DNA of 8,860 nucleotides from Hyphomonadaceae bacterium UBA2389. GTDB lineage: Bacteria; Pseudomonadota; Alphaproteobacteria; Caulobacterales; Aquidulcibacteraceae. Made by a program: the position numbers and the translations under genes. Positions 1 through 5,491 of the stretch are shown here, in pieces. Location: NCBI GenBank assembly GCA_002343395.1, contig DDSN01000073.1:1314-10173 (forward strand). Reading direction: 5' to 3'. How positions within the stretch are numbered: position 1 is the stretch's first letter; each line of letters opens with the position of its first letter. Under the pieces are notes generated by a model, which did not search any database, was not told the origin of the DNA, and worked only from the letters and a program-made list of their open reading frames with translations.

Positions 1-260
1 GCGCCAATGGTCTTGCGGCCGAGATCGGAAAGGCCGAGCTTTTCGGCGACGGCGACCAAAGCCTTTGCCTTTTCCACAGGGTCGATCAGCGGCGAGCGCG
101 CGACATCGCGCAGGTCAGCGCTTTCCTTCCAGGCGGCGGCGAACTTCGCAAAGTCCTGCTCAACCACCTCTAACTGCTTGGTATCTTTGGCCAAATCGAA
201 CACGGCGCGCGCATAGCGGCCAGCGGCTTCAGATACTTCGCCCTCAAATCGATCAGCCAC
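1..260 (-). CDS. atpH: F0F1 ATP synthase subunit delta, 5' part (runs off left edge)
   Basis: AtpH is the delta (OSCP) subunit of the peripheral stalk that holds the F1 head to the membrane F0 sector of ATP synthase. About 86 codons are visible, read leftwards. The translation contains AAGRYARAVFDLAKDTKQLE near residue 13, then a stretch around ADLRDVARSPLIDPVEKAKA, and at the edge KLGLSDLGRKTIG. These are the typical helical N-terminal domain motifs of alphaproteobacterial AtpH. I chose the GTG at 258-260 (V/M-A-D-R-F-E) because no ATG lies in frame nearby; its Shine-Dalgarno sequence is weak (GAGA about 8 bases upstream), so the start is less certain than the identity. The rest of the atp operon (alpha, gamma, beta, epsilon) would normally follow beyond the left edge. 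The gene is divergent from the MFS gene. Confidence 0.93.
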   Translation of the reverse strand, partial: MADRFEGEVSEAAGRYARAVFDLAKDTKQLEVVEQDFAKFAAAWKESADLRDVARSPLIDPVEKAKALVAVAEKLGLSDLGRKTIG

Positions 261-412
261 GCCTGTCTCGCTGCTCTCACGGCTGACGGTCCGCCGGACC
301 GCCCGCTGTTGAATGACGCCGCTTGGGGAAAACCCAAACGCCAAAGGCGCCGCGGCGCACCCAATGCGCGCGGACCCATGACGCGGGGGCGACGTAACAG
401 GCCGCTTCACAC

Positions 413-418
413 TTGACA
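413..418 (+). promoter_or_regulatory. possible -35 element (TTGACA) upstream of the MFS gene
   Basis: A perfect TTGACA lies 67 bases before the ATG at 485, in the 224-base divergent region between atpH and the MFS gene. No good -10 hexamer follows at 16-18 bases (the sequence there is GC-rich, around CGGATC), so this is only half a promoter by sigma-70 rules. The same bases read TTGTCA on the other strand, but the matching -10 for atpH is equally poor. No other clear signal is visible in 261-484. Confidence 0.22.
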
Positions 419-484
419 ACCGGTCCCCAGGGCGGCGGATCAGCGACAAAAGCGCCGCCTCGACGCGCGCTGGGGGAGAGAAAC

Positions 485-2191
485 ATGACCGACGCCGCCA
501 CGCCCGCGCAGACGAGTTCAGAAATCCCGCCCGCGAAGCTGCGCCAGGTCGTGGCCGCCTCTTCCGCGGGAACGATCTTCGAGTGGTATGATTTCTTCGT
601 CTACGCGGCGCTGGCGTCTGTCCTCGCCCCGCATTTTTTCGCCGGCCTCCCCGACGCCCAGGCCTTCGTCTTCACCCTGCTCACCTTCGCCGCCGGTTTC
701 ATCGTTCGACCGATCGGGGCCTTGGTCTTCGGCAAGATCGGCGACAGCTCCGGGCGCAAGGGCGCTTTCCTCATCACGATAACGCTCATGGGCGTTGCGA
801 CCTTCGCCATCGGGCTCCTGCCCGACGCCAACCAGATCGGCATATGGGCGCCGATTCTGCTCCTGACCTGTCGCGTGCTTCAAGGCTTTGCCTTGGGCGG
901 CGAGTATGGCGGAGCGGCGATCTACGTCGCCGAACACGCGCCTCATCACCGGCGCGGCGGCGCGACCGGCTGGATTCAAACCTCAGCGGCGTTCGGGTTG
1001 CTTGGCGCGCTAGTCGCCGTTCTGATTACCCGCGCTGTCGTGGGTGAGGAAAATTTCCGCGACTGGGGTTGGCGGATTCCGTTTCTGATTTCGATCGGTT
1101 TGCTGATCGTGTCGGTTTGGATTCGGTTGCAGCTCGAGGAAAGCCCGGCGTTTCAGAAACTGAAAGAGGAAGGCCGGCTCTCGCAACGCGCCTACCACGA
1201 GAGCTTCCTGCAATGGCGCAATCTCAAGATCGTGCTCCTCGCGCTGTTCGCGATCATGATGGCGCAAGGCGTGGTTTGGTACACGGCGAGTTTCTACACG
1301 CAGTTTTATCTTGAGCGCATCCTCAAGATCGACAGTCAGACCGTGAACCTGATCATGGTCGCCACCGTCGCGCTCTCCGCGCCGTTGTATCTGTTCTTCG
1401 CTCGCCTCTCCGATTTCGTGGGACGCAAGCCGGTGATGCTGGGCGGCATGCTTCTCATGCTCGCGCTTTATTTTCCCGGTTATGATTTCATCACGCGTTC
1501 GGGCAATCCCGGACTTTACGCCGCTTCGCACTCAACCCCCGCCGTCGTTATCGCCGATCCGGCGGATTGCACCTTCCAGCTCGACCTGACCGGCGGTGCC
1601 CGTCAATTCTCGACCTCTTGCGACATCGCCAAAGGCGCGCTCGCCAACGCCGGCGTCAGCTACACGACCCGGGCCGGCGAACCCGGGTCGCTCGCCCGCG
1701 TCCGGGTCGGCGGAGAAGAGATCGAGAGCGTCAGCGCTGAAGGCCTCGCCCTCTCCGAGGTGCGCGCGACCCGCACGGCGTTTGAAGGCAGGCTGCGGGA
1801 GGTGCTTGTGCGCGCCGGCTATCCGGCGAGCGCGCCCGGCGCCATGCAAGGCTGGAGCGTCGCGGAAGTGATGCGCGTGTTCACGGAGAAATTCGGCGTC
1901 TTCGCGATCATGGCGCTGTTCGTGATCGCCGCCACGGCGCTCTATGGGCCGCAAGCGGCCGCGCTTGTAGAGCTCTTTCCCACGCGCATTCGCTACACGG
2001 CGATGTCGCTTCCCTATCACATCGGCACGGGCTGGTTCGGCGGACTGCTGCCGGCGATCGTCTTCGCGATCAACACAGCAACCGGCCAAGTGAACGCCGG
2101 GCTCTGGTTTCCGTTCGTGGTCACGGCGATCGCGGCGACGACATGCCTCTTGTTCCTTCCCGAAACCAAGGATCGCGACATCCACGCCTGA
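485..2191 (+). CDS. MFS transporter, metabolite:H+ symporter type, with large periplasmic insertion
   Basis: This is a 568-residue inner-membrane transporter of the major facilitator superfamily, probably of the metabolite:H+ symporter group (ProP/KgtP/ShiA-like). The N-terminus has the group's E-WYDFF signature (residues 33-38) at the start of TM1. Motif A appears as GKIGDSSGRK (83-92) after TM2 and is repeated as D-FVGRK (310-315) in the second half. RVLQGFALGGEYGG (130-143) is the typical TM4 segment. About twelve membrane segments can be counted. The protein is about 130 residues longer than the usual 430-450 because of a hydrophilic insert at roughly 338-469, between TM9 and TM10 and therefore predicted periplasmic. 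The insert has two cysteines (C362, C379). The start ATG is preceded by a strong GGGGGAG ribosome site. An in-frame TTG at 413 would add 24 residues but overlaps the promoter-like sequence. The substrate cannot be told; organic acids or compatible solutes are likely for the group. Confidence 0.9.
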   Translation: MTDAATPAQTSSEIPPAKLRQVVAASSAGTIFEWYDFFVYAALASVLAPHFFAGLPDAQAFVFTLLTFAAGFIVRPIGALVFGKIGDSSGRKGAFLITITLMGVATFAIGLLPDANQIGIWAPILLLTCRVLQGFALGGEYGGAAIYVAEHAPHHRRGGATGWIQTSAAFGLLGALVAVLITRAVVGEENFRDWGWRIPFLISIGLLIVSVWIRLQLEESPAFQKLKEEGRLSQRAYHESFLQWRNLKIVLLALFAIMMAQGVVWYTASFYTQFYLERILKIDSQTVNLIMVATVALSAPLYLFFARLSDFVGRKPVMLGGMLLMLALYFPGYDFITRSGNPGLYAASHSTPAVVIADPADCTFQLDLTGGARQFSTSCDIAKGALANAGVSYTTRAGEPGSLARVRVGGEEIESVSAEGLALSEVRATRTAFEGRLREVLVRAGYPASAPGAMQGWSVAEVMRVFTEKFGVFAIMALFVIAATALYGPQAAALVELFPTRIRYTAMSLPYHIGTGWFGGLLPAIVFAINTATGQVNAGLWFPFVVTAIAATTCLLFLPETKDRDIHA

Positions 2192-2210
2192 TGGTTGTCG
2201 CCAGATTCAT

Positions 2211-2230
2211 AACCTTTCTGAACGAAGGTT
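2211..2230. repeat. short inverted repeat after the MFS gene
   Basis: AACCTT (2211-2216) and AAGGTT (2225-2230) form 6-base arms around an 8-base loop, 20 bases past the MFS stop codon and before the next gene. The stem is A/T-rich and no T-tract follows, so it makes a poor terminator. It overlaps the CtrA-like site and could instead be part of an operator. Confidence 0.3.
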
Positions 2231-2233
2231 TAA
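2219..2233. promoter_or_regulatory. CtrA-like binding site (TGAA-N7-TTAA)
   Basis: The sequence TGAA-CGAAGGT-TTAA differs by one base from the TTAA-N7-TTAA consensus of the alphaproteobacterial cell-cycle and motility regulator CtrA; the reverse strand reads TTAA-N7-TTCA. It lies 23 bases before the ATG of the 76-residue gene at 2257, which itself looks flagellar, and CtrA commonly controls flagellar genes. The match is short, and position plus the type of downstream gene are the main support. Confidence 0.35.
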
Positions 2234-2256
2234 GGCCATTGCGATAGGGTGGCTTC

Positions 2257-2487
2257 ATGACGGCGATCCCCCACGCCGCCTTGGCCCTCACCAGCGCCCT
2301 TGGCCGCTTCGACCGCGCGAGTTTGCGCACCGTTGAGGCGGCCACTGGCGTTGGCGAGCCAGAGGCCGCCTTGGTCGATTTGATCGAGGCCAAGACGCAG
2401 GTGAAAGCCAGCGTCGCGGTGGTGCGCTTCGCCGACGAGATGTGGAAGGCGCTGTTGGCGCTTCCTGAGCGACGAAGCGCCCGCTAG
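2257..2487 (+). CDS. mini flagellar rod/hook-like protein (76 aa)
   Basis: The product is a small cytosolic-looking or exported protein of 76 residues without a signal peptide. Its second half (ALVDLIEAKTQVKASVAVV followed by RFADEMWKALLAL) resembles the C-terminal helix of flagellar axial proteins (FlgC, FlgG, FlgE), where the pattern is a short acidic lead, DLI/MIxAxxxxxAN, then a DEM/DxM and a Leu-rich end. The first half (AALALTSALGRFDRASLRTV) fits the matching N-terminal heptad helix. The whole central part of a normal rod protein (well over 100 residues) is absent, so only the two helices that pack together in the filament core remain. The start has a GGGTGG ribosome site 6 bases upstream. 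The TAG stop is the first part of the adjoining repeat. No other flagellar gene lies in the window. The family assignment is from pattern memory; an unrelated two-helix protein is the alternative. Confidence 0.6.
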   Translation: MTAIPHAALALTSALGRFDRASLRTVEAATGVGEPEAALVDLIEAKTQVKASVAVVRFADEMWKALLALPERRSAR

Positions 2488-2587
2488 GGCCCGTTCCGAT
2501 CCGATTGAATCGGATCGGGGCTCTAGGTTTTTGTTTGGTCGCATTTTCTTACGCCGAACCGGCATCCACTTCGTCTGAAAATGCTCA
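2484..2587. repeat. intergenic palindromic repeat element filling a convergent gap
   Basis: This 104-base element has two palindromic parts. The left part is a hairpin bounded by CTAG on both sides (2484-2526), with a perfect core CCGATCCGAT-TGA-ATCGGATCGG (2496-2518). The right part is bounded by GCATTTTC (2541-2548) and GAAAATGC (2577-2584) and includes GAACCGGCATCCACTTCG. From memory this closely resembles a dispersed, non-coding intergenic repeat found in many copies in Rhizobiales and some other alphaproteobacterial genomes; I could not search for it. Its left CTAG supplies the TAG stop of the 76-residue gene, and its right edge abuts or includes the stop codon of the terC gene (TCA at 2585-2587 on this strand). 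It encodes nothing visible. Confidence 0.7.
2493..2532 (+). terminator. rho-independent terminator (repeat hairpin plus T-tract)
   Basis: The 10-base-pair hairpin with a 3-base loop (2496-2518) is followed, after GGCTCTAGG, by TTTTTGTTT. It should end transcription of the 76-residue gene. The gap of about nine bases between stem and T-tract is longer than ideal, unless the outer CTAG/CTAG arms also pair, which would place the T-tract directly after the stem. Confidence 0.5.
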
Positions 2588-3367
2588 GGCGCTCTTTTGC
2601 TTCGCCAAGGATTCGTGCCGAGACCGCGCGCGAATGTTGAGCAATTCAACGACGATCGAAAACGCGATGGCGAAGTAAAGGTAACCGCGCGGAATGTGGA
2701 AACCCGCGCCGTCCGCCACCAAGGCGACGCCGACCAAGAGAATGAACGCCAGCGCCAGCATTTTCATGGTCGGCTGTTCCTCGATGAAATCCGCGAGCGG
2801 CTTGGCGGCGATCGCCATCACCAAGGTTGAAAGCACGACGGCGAGGATCATGACCACCAGGATGTCGGTCATGCCGACCGCGGTAATGACGCTATCGAGC
2901 GAAAAGACGATGTTGATGACCGCAAGTTGAACCAGAACCGCCGAGAATTCGCTCTTCGCCTCGGCTTCCTCGTGCGCCGCCCCCTCGACCGAGGCGTGAA
3001 TTTCCTGGGTTCCCTTCACCAGCAGGAAGAGGCCGCCGCCAAGCAAGATAAGGTCCTTCACCGTGAAGGCCGTGAACTCATGCACCGCGTGCCCCTCGGT
3101 GATCCCAATCAGCCCCGCCCAGGACTCTGGCAACTGAAGCAGCGGGCTTGCGTCGAGCTGGATGATCCAGAAAATTCCCGACAACATCACGATGCGCAGC
3201 ACCATGGCGCCCCATACGCCAACGCGCCGCGCCGCCGCCTGCTGCTTGCCCTTGAGCTTCCCCACCGCGATCGACACAAACAACAGATTGTCGATGCCCA
3301 ACACGATCTCGAGAAAGGTCAGCGCCGAGAGGCTCACCCAAAACGCGGGGGTCGCAAGCAAATCCAT
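2585..3367 (-). CDS. TerC family integral membrane protein (YgdQ/Alx-like)
   Basis: This 260-residue inner-membrane protein has about seven hydrophobic segments and belongs to the TerC family. The two family signatures are both intact: EIVLGIDN (20-27) in the first helix and NIVFSLDSVITAVGM (152-166) in the second half. Their acidic residues within the membrane are thought to bind metal. Family members such as Alx and the Bacillus MeeF/MeeY proteins export manganese, some to supply secreted metalloproteins; others were first linked to tellurite resistance. The length matches the short YgdQ-like group without a C-terminal CBS domain. A loop rich in Glu, His and Ala (about 121-140) precedes the second signature. 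The ATG has a GGAG ribosome site 9 bases upstream. The gene is divergent from the lipoprotein gene. There is no tellurite-resistance operon around it, so metal homeostasis is the safer reading; the ion is not known. Confidence 0.9.
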   Translation of the reverse strand: MDLLATPAFWVSLSALTFLEIVLGIDNLLFVSIAVGKLKGKQQAAARRVGVWGAMVLRIVMLSGIFWIIQLDASPLLQLPESWAGLIGITEGHAVHEFTAFTVKDLILLGGGLFLLVKGTQEIHASVEGAAHEEAEAKSEFSAVLVQLAVINIVFSLDSVITAVGMTDILVVMILAVVLSTLVMAIAAKPLADFIEEQPTMKMLALAFILLVGVALVADGAGFHIPRGYLYFAIAFSIVVELLNIRARSRHESLAKQKSA

Positions 3368-3380
3368 CAGACTAGTCTCC

Positions 3381-3396
3381 GGGCGCTCAAACGCCC
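3381..3396. promoter_or_regulatory. small hairpin in the terC leader
   Basis: GGGCG (3381-3385) and CGCCC (3392-3396) form a 5-base-pair stem with a 6-base loop in the 85-base divergent region. In the terC mRNA the stem lies immediately before the GGAG ribosome site, followed by the 10-base palindrome AGACTAGTCT (3369-3378). It could affect translation start, but the region is short and GC-rich, so chance is possible. Confidence 0.25.
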
Positions 3397-3452
3397 TAAG
3401 ATGCGCGCGCCGTCAAGCGGGCGGTCCAGACTTGAGGCACGAAGGAAACACC

Positions 3453-4004
3453 ATGCGAGCGACACTCCTTATCGCGGCGTTGGCCTTGAGCGCGTGCAGC
3501 ACGCTGCTTCCCGGCCCCCGCACCACCGACGCAACCACAACCCTGATCGCCGCCGACGCCGCGACCGCGCTTGCCGTCGGCGAGCGGATGACCATGACGG
3601 TTCAAACGCCGCGCGCGGCGCCGCCAGAGGGGGAGGATCCGGTCATTCTCATGCAGCTGCGCCACCAGGATGGCCGCGTCATGCAGTTTGACGAATCGAA
3701 CCATGCGCCAATGCACCTTATGGCGCAGGCGCCGGGCGGTCCGCTCGCGCAAATCATGGGCCTCTTCGGTGAAGAGCGGCCGACACTTTACGGCGCCCGG
3801 CGCGAAGACGGCGCGAGCGCCTTCTTTTGCGGCGCCGATGGGCCGGCGGCAGTCGGCTATTATCGCGCCAATGACGGAGATGTCCGGATCGTCGGACTGC
3901 GCGAGGAAATCGCCTTTGAAACACTCGCCGACGGCGGCATGAACGCCCTGCCCTATAGCCCCGACCGTGTTTGCGCGCGGCTGCGGTTCCGCATCGCTGG
4001 ATAG
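3453..4004 (+). CDS. putative lipoprotein of unknown function
   Basis: The 183-residue product begins with a short lipoprotein signal: one Arg, a hydrophobic core (LLIAALALSAC) and a lipobox LSAC with the lipidated Cys at residue 15. Ser at the next position favours outer-membrane sorting by the usual Lol rule. The mature part is mostly beta-prone and carries two further cysteines (C126 in FFCGADG, C174 in DRVCARL) that could form a disulfide in the periplasm. I do not recognise a family. Longer in-frame reading is open upstream, but the ATG at 3453 has a strong GAAGGA ribosome site and gives a proper signal peptide, so it is clearly the start. The TAG stop lies only 3 bases from the stop codon of the convergent SDR gene, with no terminator between them. 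It shares an 85-base divergent region with terC, which may mean joint control, but nothing shows a functional link. Confidence 0.8.
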   Translation: MRATLLIAALALSACSTLLPGPRTTDATTTLIAADAATALAVGERMTMTVQTPRAAPPEGEDPVILMQLRHQDGRVMQFDESNHAPMHLMAQAPGGPLAQIMGLFGEERPTLYGARREDGASAFFCGADGPAAVGYYRANDGDVRIVGLREEIAFETLADGGMNALPYSPDRVCARLRFRIAG

Positions 4005-4007
4005 CGA

Positions 4008-4790
4008 TCAGAATTTGCTGTAGCCGCCGTCGATCAAGATCGCGTCGCCATTATGGAAGCTCGCGGCGTCGCTCGCGAGATAAACAGCGATGCCGCCGAA
4101 TTCCTCCGGCTTGCCCCAGCGCCGGTACGGAACGCGGCTGATGACTTGCTTGTTGAAGAGATCGTTCTCCTGGGCCGCACCGGTCATGTCGGTCGCGATC
4201 CAGCCCGGCAAGATCGCGTTGGCGCGAACGCCGTGGCGCGCGAACTCCACCGCGATGCCGTTGATCACGGAAATAATGCCCGCCTTCGTTGCGGTGTAGT
4301 CCTGATTGCGCGCCGCGCCGAACAGCGCGCCCAGACTGGCGACGGCGGCGATGGATCCTCCCGGATCGCCCGCCTCGGCGCGCGCTTTCATATGCCGACA
4401 AGCCTCGCGCATGGTCCAGATCATGCCGTCGAGATTGATCGCCATGACGCGCCGGTAGTCCTCGCCGCCCATTTCAAGAAACGACTTCCAGCGATTTGAA
4501 ACCCCGGCATTGGCGAAGCACGCATCCACGCGGCCAAACTCCGCCAACGTCGCTTCAAATCCAGCGACCACATTCGCTTCGGTCGAGACATCGACGATCC
4601 GGGCGCCGACCTTTGTTCCGTGCATCCGCAGCTGTGTCAGCGCGCGGACGTTTTTCTCCGTGTTCGTGCCCCATATCTCAACCGACGCGCCCGCCTGCGC
4701 CAAAGCGTCCGCCATGCCGAGGCCGATGCCGCCATTGCCTCCGGTGACCAGGGCGACCTTGCCGGTGAGATCAAAGGGTTTGTAGGTCAT
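4008..4790 (-). CDS. SDR family NAD(P)-dependent oxidoreductase
   Basis: This 260-residue cytosolic enzyme is a classical short-chain dehydrogenase/reductase. The Rossmann cofactor motif TGGNGGIG is at 16-23 and NAG at 94-96. The catalytic set is complete: N119, S152 and Y165-x3-K169. The C-terminus has the family PGWIATDMT segment (195-203) and ends with GDAILIDGGYSKF, matching the dehydrogenases that act as 3-ketoacyl-ACP-reductase-like or sugar/polyol enzymes. The residues after the second strand (W40-G-T-N) give no clear NAD or NADP choice. The substrate is unknown. An upstream ATG at 4940 is in frame, but it would overlap the nucleotidyltransferase gene on the other strand; the ATG at 4790 gives the usual N-terminus (FDLTGKVALVTGG) and was chosen although its ribosome site (GAAG, rather far upstream) is weak. 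The gene stands alone, divergent from the toxin-antitoxin pair. Confidence 0.9.
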   Translation of the reverse strand: MTYKPFDLTGKVALVTGGNGGIGLGMADALAQAGASVEIWGTNTEKNVRALTQLRMHGTKVGARIVDVSTEANVVAGFEATLAEFGRVDACFANAGVSNRWKSFLEMGGEDYRRVMAINLDGMIWTMREACRHMKARAEAGDPGGSIAAVASLGALFGAARNQDYTATKAGIISVINGIAVEFARHGVRANAILPGWIATDMTGAAQENDLFNKQVISRVPYRRWGKPEEFGGIAVYLASDAASFHNGDAILIDGGYSKF

Positions 4791-4866
4791 GCTTAATCGT
4801 AGCTTCGCCGGACGGAGATCGCCAGCGCCCGCTTTAGTTCCGAGGTCAGATGTGAGATATTGGGCC

Positions 4867-5160
4867 ATGACCCGCGCGCGTCTGCTGGAAAAGATCACCG
4901 CCTTGCGACCCTGGCTGACGAGCCAAGGCGTGTCGCGCATCGCGCTGTTCGGGAGCTACGCGCGCGATCAAGCCACGGCCGACAGCGACATAGATATTGT
5001 CGTCGAGTTCGCGCCTGGCTGCGCGCCGGACCTGTTTTCTTTTGCTGGCTTGAAGCTCGAGCTCGAGCGGCGCCTCGGGTGCGCGGTCGATCTGTTCACG
5101 CCGGACTCGCTCCACCCAAAACTGCGCGATCGCATCCAAGCTAGCCTTGTCGATGCCTGA
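4867..5160 (+). CDS. mntA: MNT-type nucleotidyltransferase, antitoxin of a HEPN/MNT module
   Basis: The 97-residue protein is a minimal nucleotidyltransferase of the MntA type. The active-site motif GS-x10-DxD is exact (G29, S30, D41, D43), and a third Asp (D75 in AVDLF) sits on the next strand where the family needs it. Known MntA proteins neutralise the HEPN toxin by transferring AMP to its tyrosine. The following HEPN gene overlaps this one by 8 bases (ATGCCTGA), so translation is coupled. The start is uncertain: ATG 4867 gives the usual family N-terminus but has no Shine-Dalgarno sequence, while an in-frame GTG at 4852 has GAGG 8 bases upstream and would add five residues (giving VRYWA before the Met). 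A GATATT at 4856-4861 could be a -10 box for a nearly leaderless transcript, but this is weak. Confidence 0.85.
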   Translation: MTRARLLEKITALRPWLTSQGVSRIALFGSYARDQATADSDIDIVVEFAPGCAPDLFSFAGLKLELERRLGCAVDLFTPDSLHPKLRDRIQASLVDA

Positions 5161-5491
5161 AAAGGATTGGCGCATCCTTATCAGCGACATGATCGACTAC
5201 GCGCGGCATGCGCGCGCGCATGCCGCTGGCATGGACGAAACTGCATTCGCCGCTGACCTGAAAACAATTCATGCGGTTACCCGCTGCGTCGAGATCATTG
5301 GCGAAGCGGCTCGCGCCGTCCCCGAGGATATACGCGCCCAAGCGCCAATGGTGCCGTGGGCACAGATTGTCGGAACGCGGCATATTCTTGCGCATGCTTA
5401 CGGGCGAGTCGATCCGGCTATCTTGTGGGCGCTCGTGAGTAACGGGCTGACGAAGCTAGAAACCGATTTGGCGCCTCTGATCAAATCCTAG
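5153..5491 (+). CDS. hepT: HEPN (DUF86/HepT-like) ribonuclease toxin
   Basis: The 112-residue, all-helical product has the HEPN nuclease motif R-x4-H-x-Y complete (R76, H81, Y83 in RHILAHAY), placed in the third quarter as in HepT toxins. Such proteins dimerise, joining two motifs into one RNase site, and are switched off when the paired MNT enzyme AMPylates the tyrosine. The upstream mntA-like gene and the 8-base overlap make a standard two-gene unit. The ATG at 5153 was preferred to the TTG at 5147 because of codon type and the coupling. Inside the gene, codons for YARHARAHAAG form a perfect 24-base palindrome (5203-5226). The TAG stop interlocks with the stop of the convergent DUF4440 gene in a shared CTAG. 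With all catalytic residues present in both partners, the module looks functional rather than decayed. Targets cannot be inferred. Confidence 0.87.
   Translation: MPEKDWRILISDMIDYARHARAHAAGMDETAFAADLKTIHAVTRCVEIIGEAARAVPEDIRAQAPMVPWAQIVGTRHILAHAYGRVDPAILWALVSNGLTKLETDLAPLIKS
5203..5226. repeat. perfect 24-base palindrome inside hepT
   Basis: The arms are GCGGCATGCGCG (5203-5214) and CGCGCATGCCGC (5215-5226), an exact reverse complement with no spacer; GCATGC occurs in each arm. It falls within the coding sequence about 50 bases after the start codon. It may be a by-product of alternating Arg/His/Ala codons in GC-rich DNA or a structure that slows translation. Confidence 0.75.

Noticed and set aside
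413..484. N-terminal extension of the MFS protein from TTG at 413
   Set aside because: The ATG at 485 has a strong ribosome site and gives the usual short cytosolic N-terminus; the extension overlaps the putative -35 element.
1532..2185. A 217-codon open frame on the minus strand opposite the MFS gene
   Set aside because: Charged, repetitive translation typical of the antisense of a GC-rich membrane protein gene; the MFS reading is certain.
2585..3367. TerC as part of a tellurite-resistance operon
   Set aside because: No terA, terB, terD, terE or terZ-like gene is nearby; it is a lone family member.
3368..3452. A yybP-ykoY type manganese riboswitch in the terC leader
   Set aside because: Some TerC-family genes have this riboswitch, but the leader is at most about 85 bases within the divergent region and I could not find the conserved core, only one 5-base-pair hairpin.
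2927..3691. A 254-codon open frame on the plus strand across terC and the lipoprotein start
   Set aside because: It lies antisense to the well-supported terC and out of frame with the lipoprotein; its Arg/His-rich product has no family character.
4791..4940. Longer SDR protein starting at ATG 4940
   Set aside because: The added 50 residues have no SDR character and overlap the nucleotidyltransferase gene on the other strand.
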